This document shows, piece after piece, positions 34,468-42,992 of a stretch of DNA of 53,919 nucleotides; positions within the stretch are counted from its first letter, which is position 1, and every line of letters begins with the position of its first letter. A model generated the notes under the pieces. It had not been told where the DNA came from and ran no database searches. It saw nothing but the letters and a program-made list of their open reading frames with translations. The stretch is from the NCBI GenBank assembly GCA_964448935.1, contig CAYVBE010000004.1:1-53919 (forward strand), in the 5' to 3' direction. The position numbers and the translations under genes are program-made. Origin of the DNA: CAYVBE01 sp964448935. Lineage in GTDB: Bacteria; Planctomycetota; Brocadiia; SM23-32.

Positions 34468-35979
34468 GTGACACCGGAAACAGACTGCCTGCTGGCACAC
34501 GATGTGGGCACCAGCGCCACGAAAAGCTCCGTGGTGGGCTCCGACGGCAGAATCCTTGCCTCGCAGAGCACGCCACACGAGACCCACTCGCCCAATCCCG
34601 GATGGGCCGAACAGGATGCGGCGGACTGGTGGGACGGCGTCTGCCGGAACACGCGGGCGCTCGTTGAGAGCGACCCGGCTCTCGGCCGGCGCATCGCCGC
34701 CATCGGTGTCAGCGGCCACATGCTGGGCTGCCTGCCGCTCGACACGGATGGACGGCCGTTGCGCCCGAGCATGATCCATTCCGATGGCCGCGGGTCCGCC
34801 GAGCGTGAGGACGTGGGGCGGCGCGTCGGAGGCGAGACGCTCTACCAGACCACGGGCAACATCCTCGATCCCCACTCGCCGCTCTGCAAGATATTGTGGC
34901 TCAAAGAGAACGAGCCGGACGTTTACCGCCGGACCGCCCGCTTCGTGCAGTCCAAGGACTATGTCGTCGGCTGCATGGTAGGCCGGTTCGACTCCACCGA
35001 CTACTCCGACGCGTCGCACGCGCAGTGGATTGATATCAACCGCGGCGCCTATGCCGAGGACATCCTGGGCGAGCTGGGCATTGACGCGGACAAGTTTCCC
35101 CGGCTCTACTCCGGCGTGGACATCGTGGGCGAGCTGACCGACGAGGCGGCGCCGGCTCTGGGATTACACTCGGGCATACCCGTCGTGGCCGGCGGAGGGG
35201 ACGGGTCATGTGCGACTGCGGGCGCGGGAGCCGTGCGGCCGGCGGATGCCTACTGCTGCATCGGCACCACGGCCTGGGTGGCCTTGACGGCCGACGAACC
35301 GATGATTGACCCGGAGGGCCGCATCTTCAATCTCACTTCCCTGGACGGCGAGACCTGCGGCGTCTTCGGCACGGTCAAGTCCGCCGGGCTGTCGGTGGAC
35401 TGGATGATGGACCTGCTCGGCGAGGGGGATTTCGAGCGGTTCGATGCGCTGCTGGCGGAGGCGCCGCCGGGCAGCGATGACCTGATCTTCCTGCCTTACC
35501 TGGAAGGGGAGCGCTCGCCGATCTACGACTCGGAGGCGCGGGGCGTCTTCTTCGGCATCAACTCATCGCACCGGCGCCACCATTTCCTGCGCGCCACCAT
35601 CGAGGGCGTTTCCTACGGGCTCCGAAGCTGCCTGGACGTCATGCGGGAGACCATCGAGGTGCCCGCGCTACGTCTGATCGGCGGTGGAGGGCAGTCCGAG
35701 GCGTGGCAGCAGATACTGGCGGATGTCTGCGACGTGAACGTGCAGACCCTGACCACCCGGGCTGCCGACGCGACGTCCGTGGGCGCTGCGCTGGCAGCGG
35801 GCGTGGGGGTGGGCATTTTCGACTCCCTGGCCGAGGCCGCCGAGACCATCGGCGTGGTCAAGGAGCGTCCGCCGCGCGGGGAGAGCGCGAAAATCTACGA
35901 GCGGTTGTTCGACATTTACATGGCCCTCTACCCGGCGCTGAAACCGCTGTATCGCCGGCTGCAGGAGGGCAAGATCTGA
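34468..35979 (+). CDS. FGGY-family carbohydrate kinase (xylulokinase-like)
   Basis: A 503-residue FGGY sugar kinase. The N-terminal ATPase motif is LLAHDVGTSATKSSVV, the hinge SKDYVVG, and the second motif LIGGGGQSEAWQQILADV with TRAADATSVGAALAAG. It is closest in pattern to xylulokinases and fuculo-/rhamnulokinases. GTG 34468 is chosen because AAGGAGG ends 7 bases upstream; in-frame ATGs at 34429 and 34444 lack such a site and the first lies inside the sulfatase gene. The gene starts 20 bases after the sulfatase stop, and an isomerase-like gene follows, so it would phosphorylate a ketose made by one of the isomerases. No matching aldolase is seen. Confidence 0.87.
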   Translation: MTPETDCLLAHDVGTSATKSSVVGSDGRILASQSTPHETHSPNPGWAEQDAADWWDGVCRNTRALVESDPALGRRIAAIGVSGHMLGCLPLDTDGRPLRPSMIHSDGRGSAEREDVGRRVGGETLYQTTGNILDPHSPLCKILWLKENEPDVYRRTARFVQSKDYVVGCMVGRFDSTDYSDASHAQWIDINRGAYAEDILGELGIDADKFPRLYSGVDIVGELTDEAAPALGLHSGIPVVAGGGDGSCATAGAGAVRPADAYCCIGTTAWVALTADEPMIDPEGRIFNLTSLDGETCGVFGTVKSAGLSVDWMMDLLGEGDFERFDALLAEAPPGSDDLIFLPYLEGERSPIYDSEARGVFFGINSSHRRHHFLRATIEGVSYGLRSCLDVMRETIEVPALRLIGGGGQSEAWQQILADVCDVNVQTLTTRAADATSVGAALAAGVGVGIFDSLAEAAETIGVVKERPPRGESAKIYERLFDIYMALYPALKPLYRRLQEGKI

Positions 35980-36003
35980 CCATCCACCAGGGAGTGAAGT
36001 GAC

Positions 36004-36843
36004 ATGTCCGACGGGAGCACGTTCGGCTACTGTTTGAACACCAGCACGATCCGCGCCTGCGAACTGGGCGCCGATGAAGAGATAAAGGCCGCCGCCGACG
36101 CCGGTTACGACGGCGTCGAGCTGTGGGTCCGGGAACTGAATGCCTACACGGAGGGGGGCGGCAGCCTGGCCGAACTCAAAGGGCTGCTGGAAGACCGGGG
36201 ACTGGCCGTCCCCAACCTCATCGCCTTCTTCCAGTGGGCCGTGCCGGATGAGGAAGCCCGCCGCGAGGAGATGGAAGACGCCCGGCGTGTCTTCCGGATG
36301 GCCGCCGACCTGGGCTGCCCGGGCGTCGCCGCGCCGCCCACCGGCATCGGCGATATGGTGGATATGCCGCTTGAGGAGATCGCGGAGCGATACTCGGAGC
36401 TGGCGGCGATCGGGCGAGACTTCGGCGTGGCGCCGATCCTGGAGTTCTGGGGGCACGCACAGAAGCTGGGCACCCTGGACGAGGCTGTTCAGGTGCTCCG
36501 AATGGCGGATGCGGATGGGGGCTGCCTCCTGGCGGACGTCTTTCACATGGCCAAAGGCGGCAGCGACTTCGCTCAACTGGCCGACCTTCGGCCCGGTGAA
36601 CTCGGGCTATTCCACGTCAACGACTACCTCGGCGATCCCCCGGTCTCCGAGCAGAGCGACAGCCAGAGGGTCTGGCCGGGCGACGGCGTGGCGCCGTTCG
36701 GGCAGATCGTCTCTGCCCTCGACCGCATCGGCTACTCCGGCATGATGTCGCTGGAGCTGTTCAACGACTCCTACGCTGAGCAGGGCGCCGAGAGTTGTCT
36801 GGAGACGGGGCTCCGGAAGATGCGCGCCGCTTTGCGCCCCTGA
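36004..36843 (+). CDS. TIM-barrel sugar phosphate isomerase/epimerase
   Basis: A 279-residue protein of the AP-endonuclease-2/xylose isomerase-like TIM barrel family, which holds sugar epimerases, isomerases and inosose dehydratases. Typical stretches are GYDGVELWVRE, PILEFWGHAQKLGT (metal Glu), LLADVFHMAKGG (metal Asp/His), LGLFHVNDYLGDPP (metal His) and MMSLELFNDSY (metal Glu). There is no signal peptide. The start follows GGGAGTG and lies 24 bases after the kinase. It probably epimerises or isomerises the sugar or sugar phosphate handled by the kinase; the exact reaction cannot be read from the sequence. It is the last gene before the sequence gap. Confidence 0.85.
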   Translation: MSDGSTFGYCLNTSTIRACELGADEEIKAAADAGYDGVELWVRELNAYTEGGGSLAELKGLLEDRGLAVPNLIAFFQWAVPDEEARREEMEDARRVFRMAADLGCPGVAAPPTGIGDMVDMPLEEIAERYSELAAIGRDFGVAPILEFWGHAQKLGTLDEAVQVLRMADADGGCLLADVFHMAKGGSDFAQLADLRPGELGLFHVNDYLGDPPVSEQSDSQRVWPGDGVAPFGQIVSALDRIGYSGMMSLELFNDSYAEQGAESCLETGLRKMRAALRP

Positions 36844-36875
36844 TCTCGACGCTTCAGATCCCATCGGCCCGCTTC

Positions 36876-37048
36876 GGTTTGGCCCCGGGTCATTCAAAAG
36901 TCCCACGCACCGTATAGCCATTGATGTGTTCCGCCTTCCTNNNNNNNNNNNNNNNNNNNNNNNNNNNNNNNNNNNNNGGCTTGCGCAGCGGTGATCCGGA
37001 AAGGACAACAGAAAACCGATAATTGAATGACTCTGGGTTTGGCCCCGG
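36876..37048. repeat. Direct and inverted short repeats flanking a sequence gap
   Basis: GGTTTGGCCCCGG occurs at 36876-36888 and again at 37036-37048. GTCATTCAA (36889-36897) is the exact inverse of TTGAATGAC (37023-37031). They flank the 37-N gap, so a repetitive or hairpin element probably broke the assembly. The intergenic stretch 36844-37176 otherwise holds a promoter and no gene I can support. Confidence 0.5.
36941..36977. other. Sequence gap, 37 N
   Basis: A run of 37 undetermined bases in the intergenic region. An uneven size suggests an estimated scaffold gap. No gene is visibly interrupted. Confidence 0.98.
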
Positions 37049-37052
37049 TCGC

Positions 37053-37081
37053 TTGTCTGCGGACGCCTTCGAGGCTAGAAT
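37053..37081 (+). promoter_or_regulatory. Promoter of the isoprenoid operon
   Basis: TTGTCT (37053-37058), 17 bases, TAGAAT (37076-37081); 4/6 and 5/6 matches with ideal spacing, 95 bases before the ferredoxin start. It is the only good promoter seen before the chain of overlapping genes to 47967. Confidence 0.5.
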
Positions 37082-37176
37082 AGTATATAGAAGCGAAGAG
37101 TCTATAACCCCGTGCGTGCCTTTTCCGATGGCGCAAAGCACCTCAACCGGTAACCTCTGTTCGGGAGGTTTGTATT

Positions 37177-37941
37177 TTGGCCGGGTCAACCATAGTGGTC
37201 TCGCGCAGTTCGGAGGAAGGCGAGGAACGGCGTCAGTTCGAAGAGGACTTAGTTGGCAAACTCGCCGATGCCGGGGCGGCGGTTCTGGTGGTTCCGCATC
37301 TCTATTACCTCGCCTCCGGGCACGCCGTGTTGTCTCGCCTTGCTGAATTGCCCGACGCGACACCTGTCGCGGCCTCGATGCACCCGCGGCCTGCGGCGTG
37401 GGTGCTCGATGCGCTGGGGGTTGCGCGCGGCGAGGAAGCCAGATGCTACGACGTGCGGGAGTATTGCTGTGCGGGCAAGTGTGCCGAGGCCCTCCTTTCC
37501 GAGATGGACTTGTCCTCCGGCGGGGGAACGGTGGAGCGCTTCGATGAACGCGTGAGCGAACGCTGGTATCCCGTGCCGGACTATTCCCGGTGCGTGGGCT
37601 GCCGGCAGTGCTACGACTTCTGCCTCTTCGGCGTCTACGAGGTCGAGGACGGCCGTGTGGTTGCCACCCAGCCCGACCGCTGCAAGCCCGGCTGTCCCGC
37701 CTGCGCGCGCGTCTGCCCCGAGGGCGCCATCATGTTCCCCGAAAGCCCCGACCCGGGAATAGCCGGCGCGCCGGGCGCCGAGGTGGAGAGCGGACCCGTG
37801 GACGTCGAGGCGTTCTTCTCCGGGCAATCTTTGCGCGAGTGCCTTTGCGAGAGCGGCGCGTGTGGCCAGGAATCGGCCTGCGCGTGCGAGTCGGACGAGT
37901 TGGACGGCCTGATCGAAGCCCTGGAAGACCTGGAGGACTAG
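37177..37941 (+). CDS. Cysteine-rich two-cluster ferredoxin-like protein
   Basis: A 254-residue cytoplasmic iron-sulfur protein. Residues about 5-85 form an alpha/beta domain without a recognised name. A cysteine group C90/97/98/102 follows, then two [4Fe-4S] motifs: C139/142/145/149 (CVGCRQCYDFC) and C169/173/176/180 (CKPGCPACARVCP). The tail adds C222, C224, C229, C235 and C237 before an acidic end. The start is TTG 37177, with GGGAGG 8 bases upstream; no ATG is available near it. One base separates it from the radical SAM gene, so it probably supplies electrons to that enzyme. The N-terminal domain and the tail have no assigned role. Confidence 0.8.
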   Translation: MAGSTIVVSRSSEEGEERRQFEEDLVGKLADAGAAVLVVPHLYYLASGHAVLSRLAELPDATPVAASMHPRPAAWVLDALGVARGEEARCYDVREYCCAGKCAEALLSEMDLSSGGGTVERFDERVSERWYPVPDYSRCVGCRQCYDFCLFGVYEVEDGRVVATQPDRCKPGCPACARVCPEGAIMFPESPDPGIAGAPGAEVESGPVDVEAFFSGQSLRECLCESGACGQESACACESDELDGLIEALEDLED

Positions 37942-37942
37942 C

Positions 37943-39493
37943 GTGGTCGGGCCGAACGGCAACGGTTTTCGTGTGGTCCTGACCGCCGACCGCACGTCCA
38001 TGGCCGGTTTCCCGACGCTGTTCGACGGCATGCTGGCCGCCAGCCAGACGACCGCGGTGCCGCGCCCGGTGATGGACTGGTTTCTGGCGCCCTCGGTGCC
38101 CGCAGACGGCGTGCGGGCCGTCCAGGCCCCGCTGGGGCTGCGCCGCGTGGAGGCCGCTCTGGTGGAGGGCGGCTGGGCGGCGGAAGACGTGGCGGTGGTG
38201 CCCCCGGAGAAGCTGGAGGAGGCCATCGGGCCGGGCACGCGCGTCATCGGGCTGGCCTCCGGCGACCCGCTGGGGCGCGGCATGAACAGCACCACCATGA
38301 CGGGTGTCGCGGGGGGCGAGATCTACACGGCCAGGAAGTTTCGCGAACTTGCCGAGCAGATACATGAGGCACGGCCGCACGCACCTCACGCTCGAACCGT
38401 CATGGGCGGCCCCGGCGCATGGCAGCTTGCCGAAGACGACGAAGCCCGGCGGCGGCTGGGCGTGGACCACGTGGTGAGCGGCGCCTGCGAGGCCAACGTG
38501 GCCGAACTGTTCCGGGAGATCACCGAAGGCGAAGCCGCCGTGGTGTTGGAGGGCAGGGCGGCCCAGGCGTACGCCGTGCCGTCCGTGCGCGGGGCGACCG
38601 TGATGGGTTCGGTGGAGGTAAGCCGCGGCTGCGGCCTGGGATGTCAGTTCTGCGCGCTGGCCGCTCAGCCCATGGCGCATCTGCCGGAGGAGACCATCGT
38701 GTCGGATGTCGAGACTAACCTGCGGAGCGGTCTGCAGGCGGCGGCTTTGGTCACCGAGGACATCTTTCGCTACGGCTCCACGGGCACGGCGGTCCGCCCG
38801 CGGGCGCTCATAGGGCTGTTGCGGCGACTGCGCCGGCTGGACGGGCTTCGGTTGCTGCAGACCGATCACGCCAACGTCTGCAGCGTGGCGCAGTACTCCG
38901 ACGGCGAGTTGTCGGAAGTGCAGCGCCTGATGGCCGGGCCGGAGGACCCCGGCGGATACGTATGGCTCAACCTGGGCGTTGAGACCGCGAATGGGCCATT
39001 GCTCGCTGACAACGGCGGCCGGGCGAAGATGACGGACTGCCCCCCGGCGCAGTGGGGGGAGTGGTGCCTGGAGCAGGTTGGCCGGCTGGCCGAAGCCGGA
39101 TTCTTCCCGTTGGTCAGCCTGGTGCTCGGACTGCCGGGCGAGACGCCGGACCACGTGCGGGAGACGCTCGACTGGGTGTCGCGGCTCGGCGATGCCCGTG
39201 TGGCGGTCTTTCCCATGTTCTGGGCGCCGCTGGACGGGCGGGAGCCCGTTGCCCGCGAGGATATGTCGCGCCTGCACTGGCGTCTGTTCAGGAGGTGCTA
39301 CGCCCTCAACAACAAGTGGATCCCGCGCCTGCTCTGGGACAATCAGGGGGGCGCCGGGGTGCCGCTCCGGCGCCGCCTGGCCACGCAGGCGATGACGCGG
39401 GCCGGCGCGGTATGGTGGCAATCTTTACTCCTCTGGAGGGCCCTGAGGCCGCTGAGATGGCTACGGATTCGGCCACGAACAGCCCGGTGCTGA
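37943..39493 (+). CDS. B12-binding-like radical SAM enzyme
   Basis: A 516-residue radical SAM enzyme. C230-x3-C234-x2-C237 (SRGCGLGCQFCAL) binds the SAM cluster. The N-terminal half resembles the cobalamin-binding fold (VIGLASGDPLGRGMNS, MGGPGAWQL, LGVDHVVSGACE), but the B12 His of DxHxxG is replaced by Leu (D108-P-L110-G-R-G113), so B12 may bind base-off without His or not at all. The central SLVLGLPGETPDHVRETL is typical of the family. The C-terminal 60 residues are Arg/Trp-rich. GTG start after GGAGG. Next to a terpene cyclase it may methylate or rearrange an isoprenoid, as B12 radical enzymes do in hopanoid tailoring. Substrate unknown. Confidence 0.8.
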   Translation: MVGPNGNGFRVVLTADRTSMAGFPTLFDGMLAASQTTAVPRPVMDWFLAPSVPADGVRAVQAPLGLRRVEAALVEGGWAAEDVAVVPPEKLEEAIGPGTRVIGLASGDPLGRGMNSTTMTGVAGGEIYTARKFRELAEQIHEARPHAPHARTVMGGPGAWQLAEDDEARRRLGVDHVVSGACEANVAELFREITEGEAAVVLEGRAAQAYAVPSVRGATVMGSVEVSRGCGLGCQFCALAAQPMAHLPEETIVSDVETNLRSGLQAAALVTEDIFRYGSTGTAVRPRALIGLLRRLRRLDGLRLLQTDHANVCSVAQYSDGELSEVQRLMAGPEDPGGYVWLNLGVETANGPLLADNGGRAKMTDCPPAQWGEWCLEQVGRLAEAGFFPLVSLVLGLPGETPDHVRETLDWVSRLGDARVAVFPMFWAPLDGREPVAREDMSRLHWRLFRRCYALNNKWIPRLLWDNQGGAGVPLRRRLATQAMTRAGAVWWQSLLLWRALRPLRWLRIRPRTARC

Positions 39494-41280
39494 CCGCTTC
39501 CGGCGACGCGTTGCTGCGGGAAGCCTATGCAACGGCGCGCCGATACCTGGTGGAGCGTATGCGGCCGGAGGGCTACTGGCAGGGCCAGTTGTCGTCGTCC
39601 GCGCTGGCCACCGCTATGGCTATCAGCGCGTTCTCCGTGGCCGCGCCGGGTCGGCACGAGGAGCTATGCCGGGCCGGGCTGCGCTGGCTGGCGGAGGATC
39701 AGAACACGGACGGCGGCTGGGGCGATTCCCCGGAGAGCCCGACGAACATTTCCACGACCATCCTGACCCAGGCCGCGCTGGTGCTGACCGGTGCGGCAGG
39801 CAAGCCGGAATACGCTCACACTTTGGGACGTGCCGAGACATATCTGGACGAGCACGCCGGCCGGACGGCGGAGGAACGAGTGGGGTGCATCCGCGGTCTC
39901 TACGGGAAGGACCGGACGTTCGCCGTGCCCATATTGGCCACCTGCGCGCTGGCCGGCGAACGGGCTGCGGCGCCCGCGGCACTGCGCATCCCCTGGTCGG
40001 AGGTGCCGGGACTGCCGTTCGAACTGGGCTGCCTGCCGCACTGGACCTTCAGCCGGCTGCGACTGCACGTCGTCAGCTACGCGCTGCCCGCCCTCATCGC
40101 CGTCGGGCAGCTCATACACCACCGGCGGCGAGCGCGCAACCCGCTTCGGTCCCTGCGGAACATGGCGGTGCGGCCCACGCTCAGGCGTCTGGAAGCGATA
40201 CAGCCCGAGAGCGGGGGCTTTCTTGAGGCGACGCCGCTGACCGGTTTCGTGGCGATGAGCCTGGGCGCCGCGGGGCAGGCGGACCATCCGGTGTGTGGAA
40301 AGGCGATCGAGTTCCTCGCTGCATCTGCGCGGTGCGACGGTAGCTGGCCCATAGACACGGATCTCTGCAACTGGCTGACCAGCCTGGCCACGGCGGCGCT
40401 CTCCGCGGGGGAGGGCGCCGGCGTGCCCGATCCGCAGGCGACCGGACGGCGGCTGCTGGAGTGCCAGTACGGCCGGCCGCATCCCTACACGAACTCGCCG
40501 CCCGGCGGATGGGCGTGGACCGATCTCTCAGGCGGCGTGCCGGATGCCGATGACACCTCGGGCGCCCTGCTGGCGCTGAGCGAACTCGGGCCCCCCGGCT
40601 GGCGGGAAGCCGCGCAACGGGGCGTGAAGTGGCTGCTGGACCTGCAGAACGACGACGGCGGCTGGCCCACATTCTGCCGGGGTTGGGGAAAGCTGCCGTT
40701 CGATCGAAGTGCCGCCGACCTGACCGCGCATGCCCTGCGGGCGCTGAATGCGTGCGCACGCGATAGCGCCCGGGCCGTGGGGAAAGGGCTGACCTTTCTG
40801 GAGCGGAACCAGCGCCCGGACGGCGCCTGGGTTCCGCTGTGGTTCGGCAATCAGGCCGCTCCGGAGCAGGAGAATCCCGTCTACGGCACCGGGCGGGTGC
40901 TCGAGTGCTATGCCGATCTTGGACTGGCAGATAGCGAACCGGCGCGGAGCGGCACGCGTTTCCTGTTGCGTGCGCAGAACCCGGACGGTAGCTGGGGCGG
41001 TGCGCCCGGCGTGGCGGGCAGCGTCGAGGAGACCGGGTTGGCCCTCGGGGCGCTGGCCGGAATGCCCCCGACGCCGGAGGTCCGAAAGGGCTGCCGGACG
41101 GGTGCCCGCCGGCTGGCAGAGTGTATAATGGACGGTGGGCTCGACCGGCCGGCGCCTATCGGGCTGTATTTCGCCAGGCTCTGGTATTCTGAGAGCCTGT
41201 ATCCCGCCATCTGGGCGGTGAGCGGATTGGGTCGGTGGCTGGCGAAGACGGAAGCAGTGGATTCGCGAGATAACAAATGA
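39457..41280 (+). CDS. Class II terpene cyclase (squalene-hopene cyclase-like)
   Basis: A 607-residue alpha/alpha-barrel cyclase. The protonation motif D363-A-D365-D366-T (VPDADDTSGALLAL) is at the place expected for squalene-hopene cyclase (D374-D377 in Alicyclobacillus, 631 residues). Several QW-type repeats are visible (NTDGGWGDSPE, CDGSWPIDTD, NDDGGWPTF, RPDGAWVPLWFGNQ, NPDGSWGG). It would start a cationic ring-forming cascade on a polyprene at the membrane. ATG 39457 is preferred over 39412 because of the GAGG upstream; either way it overlaps the radical SAM gene. No squalene synthase lies nearby, so the substrate may be a polyprenyl chain made by the next gene rather than squalene. Confidence 0.87.
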   Translation: MATDSATNSPVLTASGDALLREAYATARRYLVERMRPEGYWQGQLSSSALATAMAISAFSVAAPGRHEELCRAGLRWLAEDQNTDGGWGDSPESPTNISTTILTQAALVLTGAAGKPEYAHTLGRAETYLDEHAGRTAEERVGCIRGLYGKDRTFAVPILATCALAGERAAAPAALRIPWSEVPGLPFELGCLPHWTFSRLRLHVVSYALPALIAVGQLIHHRRRARNPLRSLRNMAVRPTLRRLEAIQPESGGFLEATPLTGFVAMSLGAAGQADHPVCGKAIEFLAASARCDGSWPIDTDLCNWLTSLATAALSAGEGAGVPDPQATGRRLLECQYGRPHPYTNSPPGGWAWTDLSGGVPDADDTSGALLALSELGPPGWREAAQRGVKWLLDLQNDDGGWPTFCRGWGKLPFDRSAADLTAHALRALNACARDSARAVGKGLTFLERNQRPDGAWVPLWFGNQAAPEQENPVYGTGRVLECYADLGLADSEPARSGTRFLLRAQNPDGSWGGAPGVAGSVEETGLALGALAGMPPTPEVRKGCRTGARRLAECIMDGGLDRPAPIGLYFARLWYSESLYPAIWAVSGLGRWLAKTEAVDSRDNK

Positions 41281-42992
41281 GTTTTGTCCCCACGTCGGAC
41301 ATCAAGGCGGTCCCGCAGGAGGAGGACGTGCGGGCCGAGGTGCGCGCGGCGGCGAAGGCCGTGGCGGCGGAACTGGACACCTCTTCGCCTCCCACCCGCG
41401 AGCGCCTGCGGGAGGCCGGCCGGGAGGTGCTCGCGGAGACCGGGTTGGACGAGGAGTTCCTGGGTTTTGCGATGGTGGCCGTCAGCAATGCGTTCTGGCG
41501 GGAGCAGTATGCAGCCACCCCTCCCGCGCGCCGGCTGCTGTTGCTGCCGCACTGCCTGCGCGACCAGAACCGCTGCCCGGGCACCTACAGTCCCCTCGGT
41601 CTGCACTGCAAGGGCTGTGGCGCGTGCATTCTGCCGGAGCTGAAAGCCGAAGCGGAGTCGCTGGGCTACAAGGTGCTCATCGCCGAGGGCACGCCGGCCG
41701 CGTTGCAGCTCGTGCTCAGCGGCCGTACCGATGCCATACTGGGCGTGGCGTGCCTCGATTCGCTCGAGGAGGCATACGAGAGCGCCGCGCAGCTCGGCGT
41801 TCCCTACGCGGCGGTGCCACTGCTGGTGGACGGTTGCAAGGACACCGTGGCCGATCTGGAGGCCCTGCGATATTGGATGCACTACCGCCTGGATCGAACG
41901 CAACGCCGCACTCGGAGCTACCTGCCCCTGTTGCGCGCGGCCGAAGACCTGTTCTCGGACGGCCGGCTTGGCGACTTGCTGGGCGATGAACTGAGTGCCG
42001 ACCTGGATGCCGATGATCCGATGGACGCCACCGAGACGATGGCGCTCGACTGGCTGGGGCGCGGCGGAAAGCGGTTCAGACCCTTCGCCACGCTTGCCAG
42101 CTACGCTGCGCTGGCTCGGGGCCCGGAGGTGCTGGAGCCGGACGCTGATCTCTCGAATTGTCTCTCGGACGCGGTCAAGAAGACCGCTGTGGCCATCGAG
42201 GTGCTGCACAAGGCATCGCTGGTGCACGACGACATCGAGGACGACGACGCCTTCCGCTACGGCGCAGAGACGCTGCACCGGTCCCACGGTGTGCCGGCGG
42301 CGCTGAACGCCGGGGACTACCTGATAGGGCTCGGATATCGGCTGGTAGGTTCGACGAAGTCGCAGGTGGGGGGCGCGTGCGCGGCCGACATCCTGACGTA
42401 TCTGGCGCAGTGCCACCTGCGGCTCTGCCGGGGTCAGGGCGCCGAACTGAAGTTGGAGAAGGGGCCGGCCGACCGGGTCACCAGCCGCCAGGTGCAGGGC
42501 GTTTACGCGTTGAAAACCGCGCCGGCGTTCGAGGCGGCCATCTACTCCGGAATGCGTCTGGCGGCGGGGGAAAGTTCGCAGGACGGCACCTGGCTGGACC
42601 TGAGCCGCCCGCCGGAGGCCGTGCGCCGCTTCTGCCGATATCTGGGGGCGGGCTACCAGTTGCTGAACGACCTGGAGGATTGGGAAGGGGACGGGCACGA
42701 TAAAATCGTCGCCGGGCAGGATGCCCTTTCCCGGCGGCCCACTCTGCTGCACGCCTTCGCCCTGGAAGCGGGCGGGAACGCCGTGCGGGCGGAACTGACC
42801 GCCGCTGCCGCGGTCGAGTCCGAGGCGGAGCGCCTGGAGCGACTGCGGGATATCTATGCCATGCACGGCGTCTTCGAGAAGGGCCACCATCTGATCGAAA
42901 AGTACCGGGGCGCGGCCCGATCCCAGGCGGAACGTCTGCAGTGGGAGGGCCTGCGCGAGTTGCTGAGTTTCATTCTGGAGACCGTGCTGTGA
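41277..42992 (+). CDS. DUF116-polyprenyl diphosphate synthase fusion
   Basis: A 571-residue two-domain protein. Residues about 85-170 are a DUF116 domain with C93, C100 and a C111/C114/C117 group (LPHCLRDQNRCPG, HCKGCGACILPEL), probably an iron-sulfur or zinc site. From about 230 it is a trans-polyprenyl synthase: the first Asp-rich motif is D318-D319-I-E-D-D (VHDDIEDDD) and the second is N464-D465-L-E-D468 (LLNDLEDWEGD). GKRFRP is the IPP-binding stretch. Such synthases build GGPP or longer chains from IPP. The ATG overlaps the cyclase stop by four bases. The fusion is unusual and ties DUF116 to isoprenoid synthesis; it may sense or regulate by redox. Confidence 0.85.
   Translation: MSFVPTSDIKAVPQEEDVRAEVRAAAKAVAAELDTSSPPTRERLREAGREVLAETGLDEEFLGFAMVAVSNAFWREQYAATPPARRLLLLPHCLRDQNRCPGTYSPLGLHCKGCGACILPELKAEAESLGYKVLIAEGTPAALQLVLSGRTDAILGVACLDSLEEAYESAAQLGVPYAAVPLLVDGCKDTVADLEALRYWMHYRLDRTQRRTRSYLPLLRAAEDLFSDGRLGDLLGDELSADLDADDPMDATETMALDWLGRGGKRFRPFATLASYAALARGPEVLEPDADLSNCLSDAVKKTAVAIEVLHKASLVHDDIEDDDAFRYGAETLHRSHGVPAALNAGDYLIGLGYRLVGSTKSQVGGACAADILTYLAQCHLRLCRGQGAELKLEKGPADRVTSRQVQGVYALKTAPAFEAAIYSGMRLAAGESSQDGTWLDLSRPPEAVRRFCRYLGAGYQLLNDLEDWEGDGHDKIVAGQDALSRRPTLLHAFALEAGGNAVRAELTAAAAVESEAERLERLRDIYAMHGVFEKGHHLIEKYRGAARSQAERLQWEGLRELLSFILETVL

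Noticed and set aside
36607..37363. Minus-strand frames running through the 37-N gap
   Set aside because: They contain unknown bases, overlap the isomerase and ferredoxin genes on the other strand and lack recognisable motifs.
39457..41280. An ordinary hopanoid biosynthesis locus
   Set aside because: The cyclase is accompanied by neither squalene synthesis genes nor other hpn genes; the neighbours are a DUF116-prenyl synthase, a radical SAM enzyme and an exporter.
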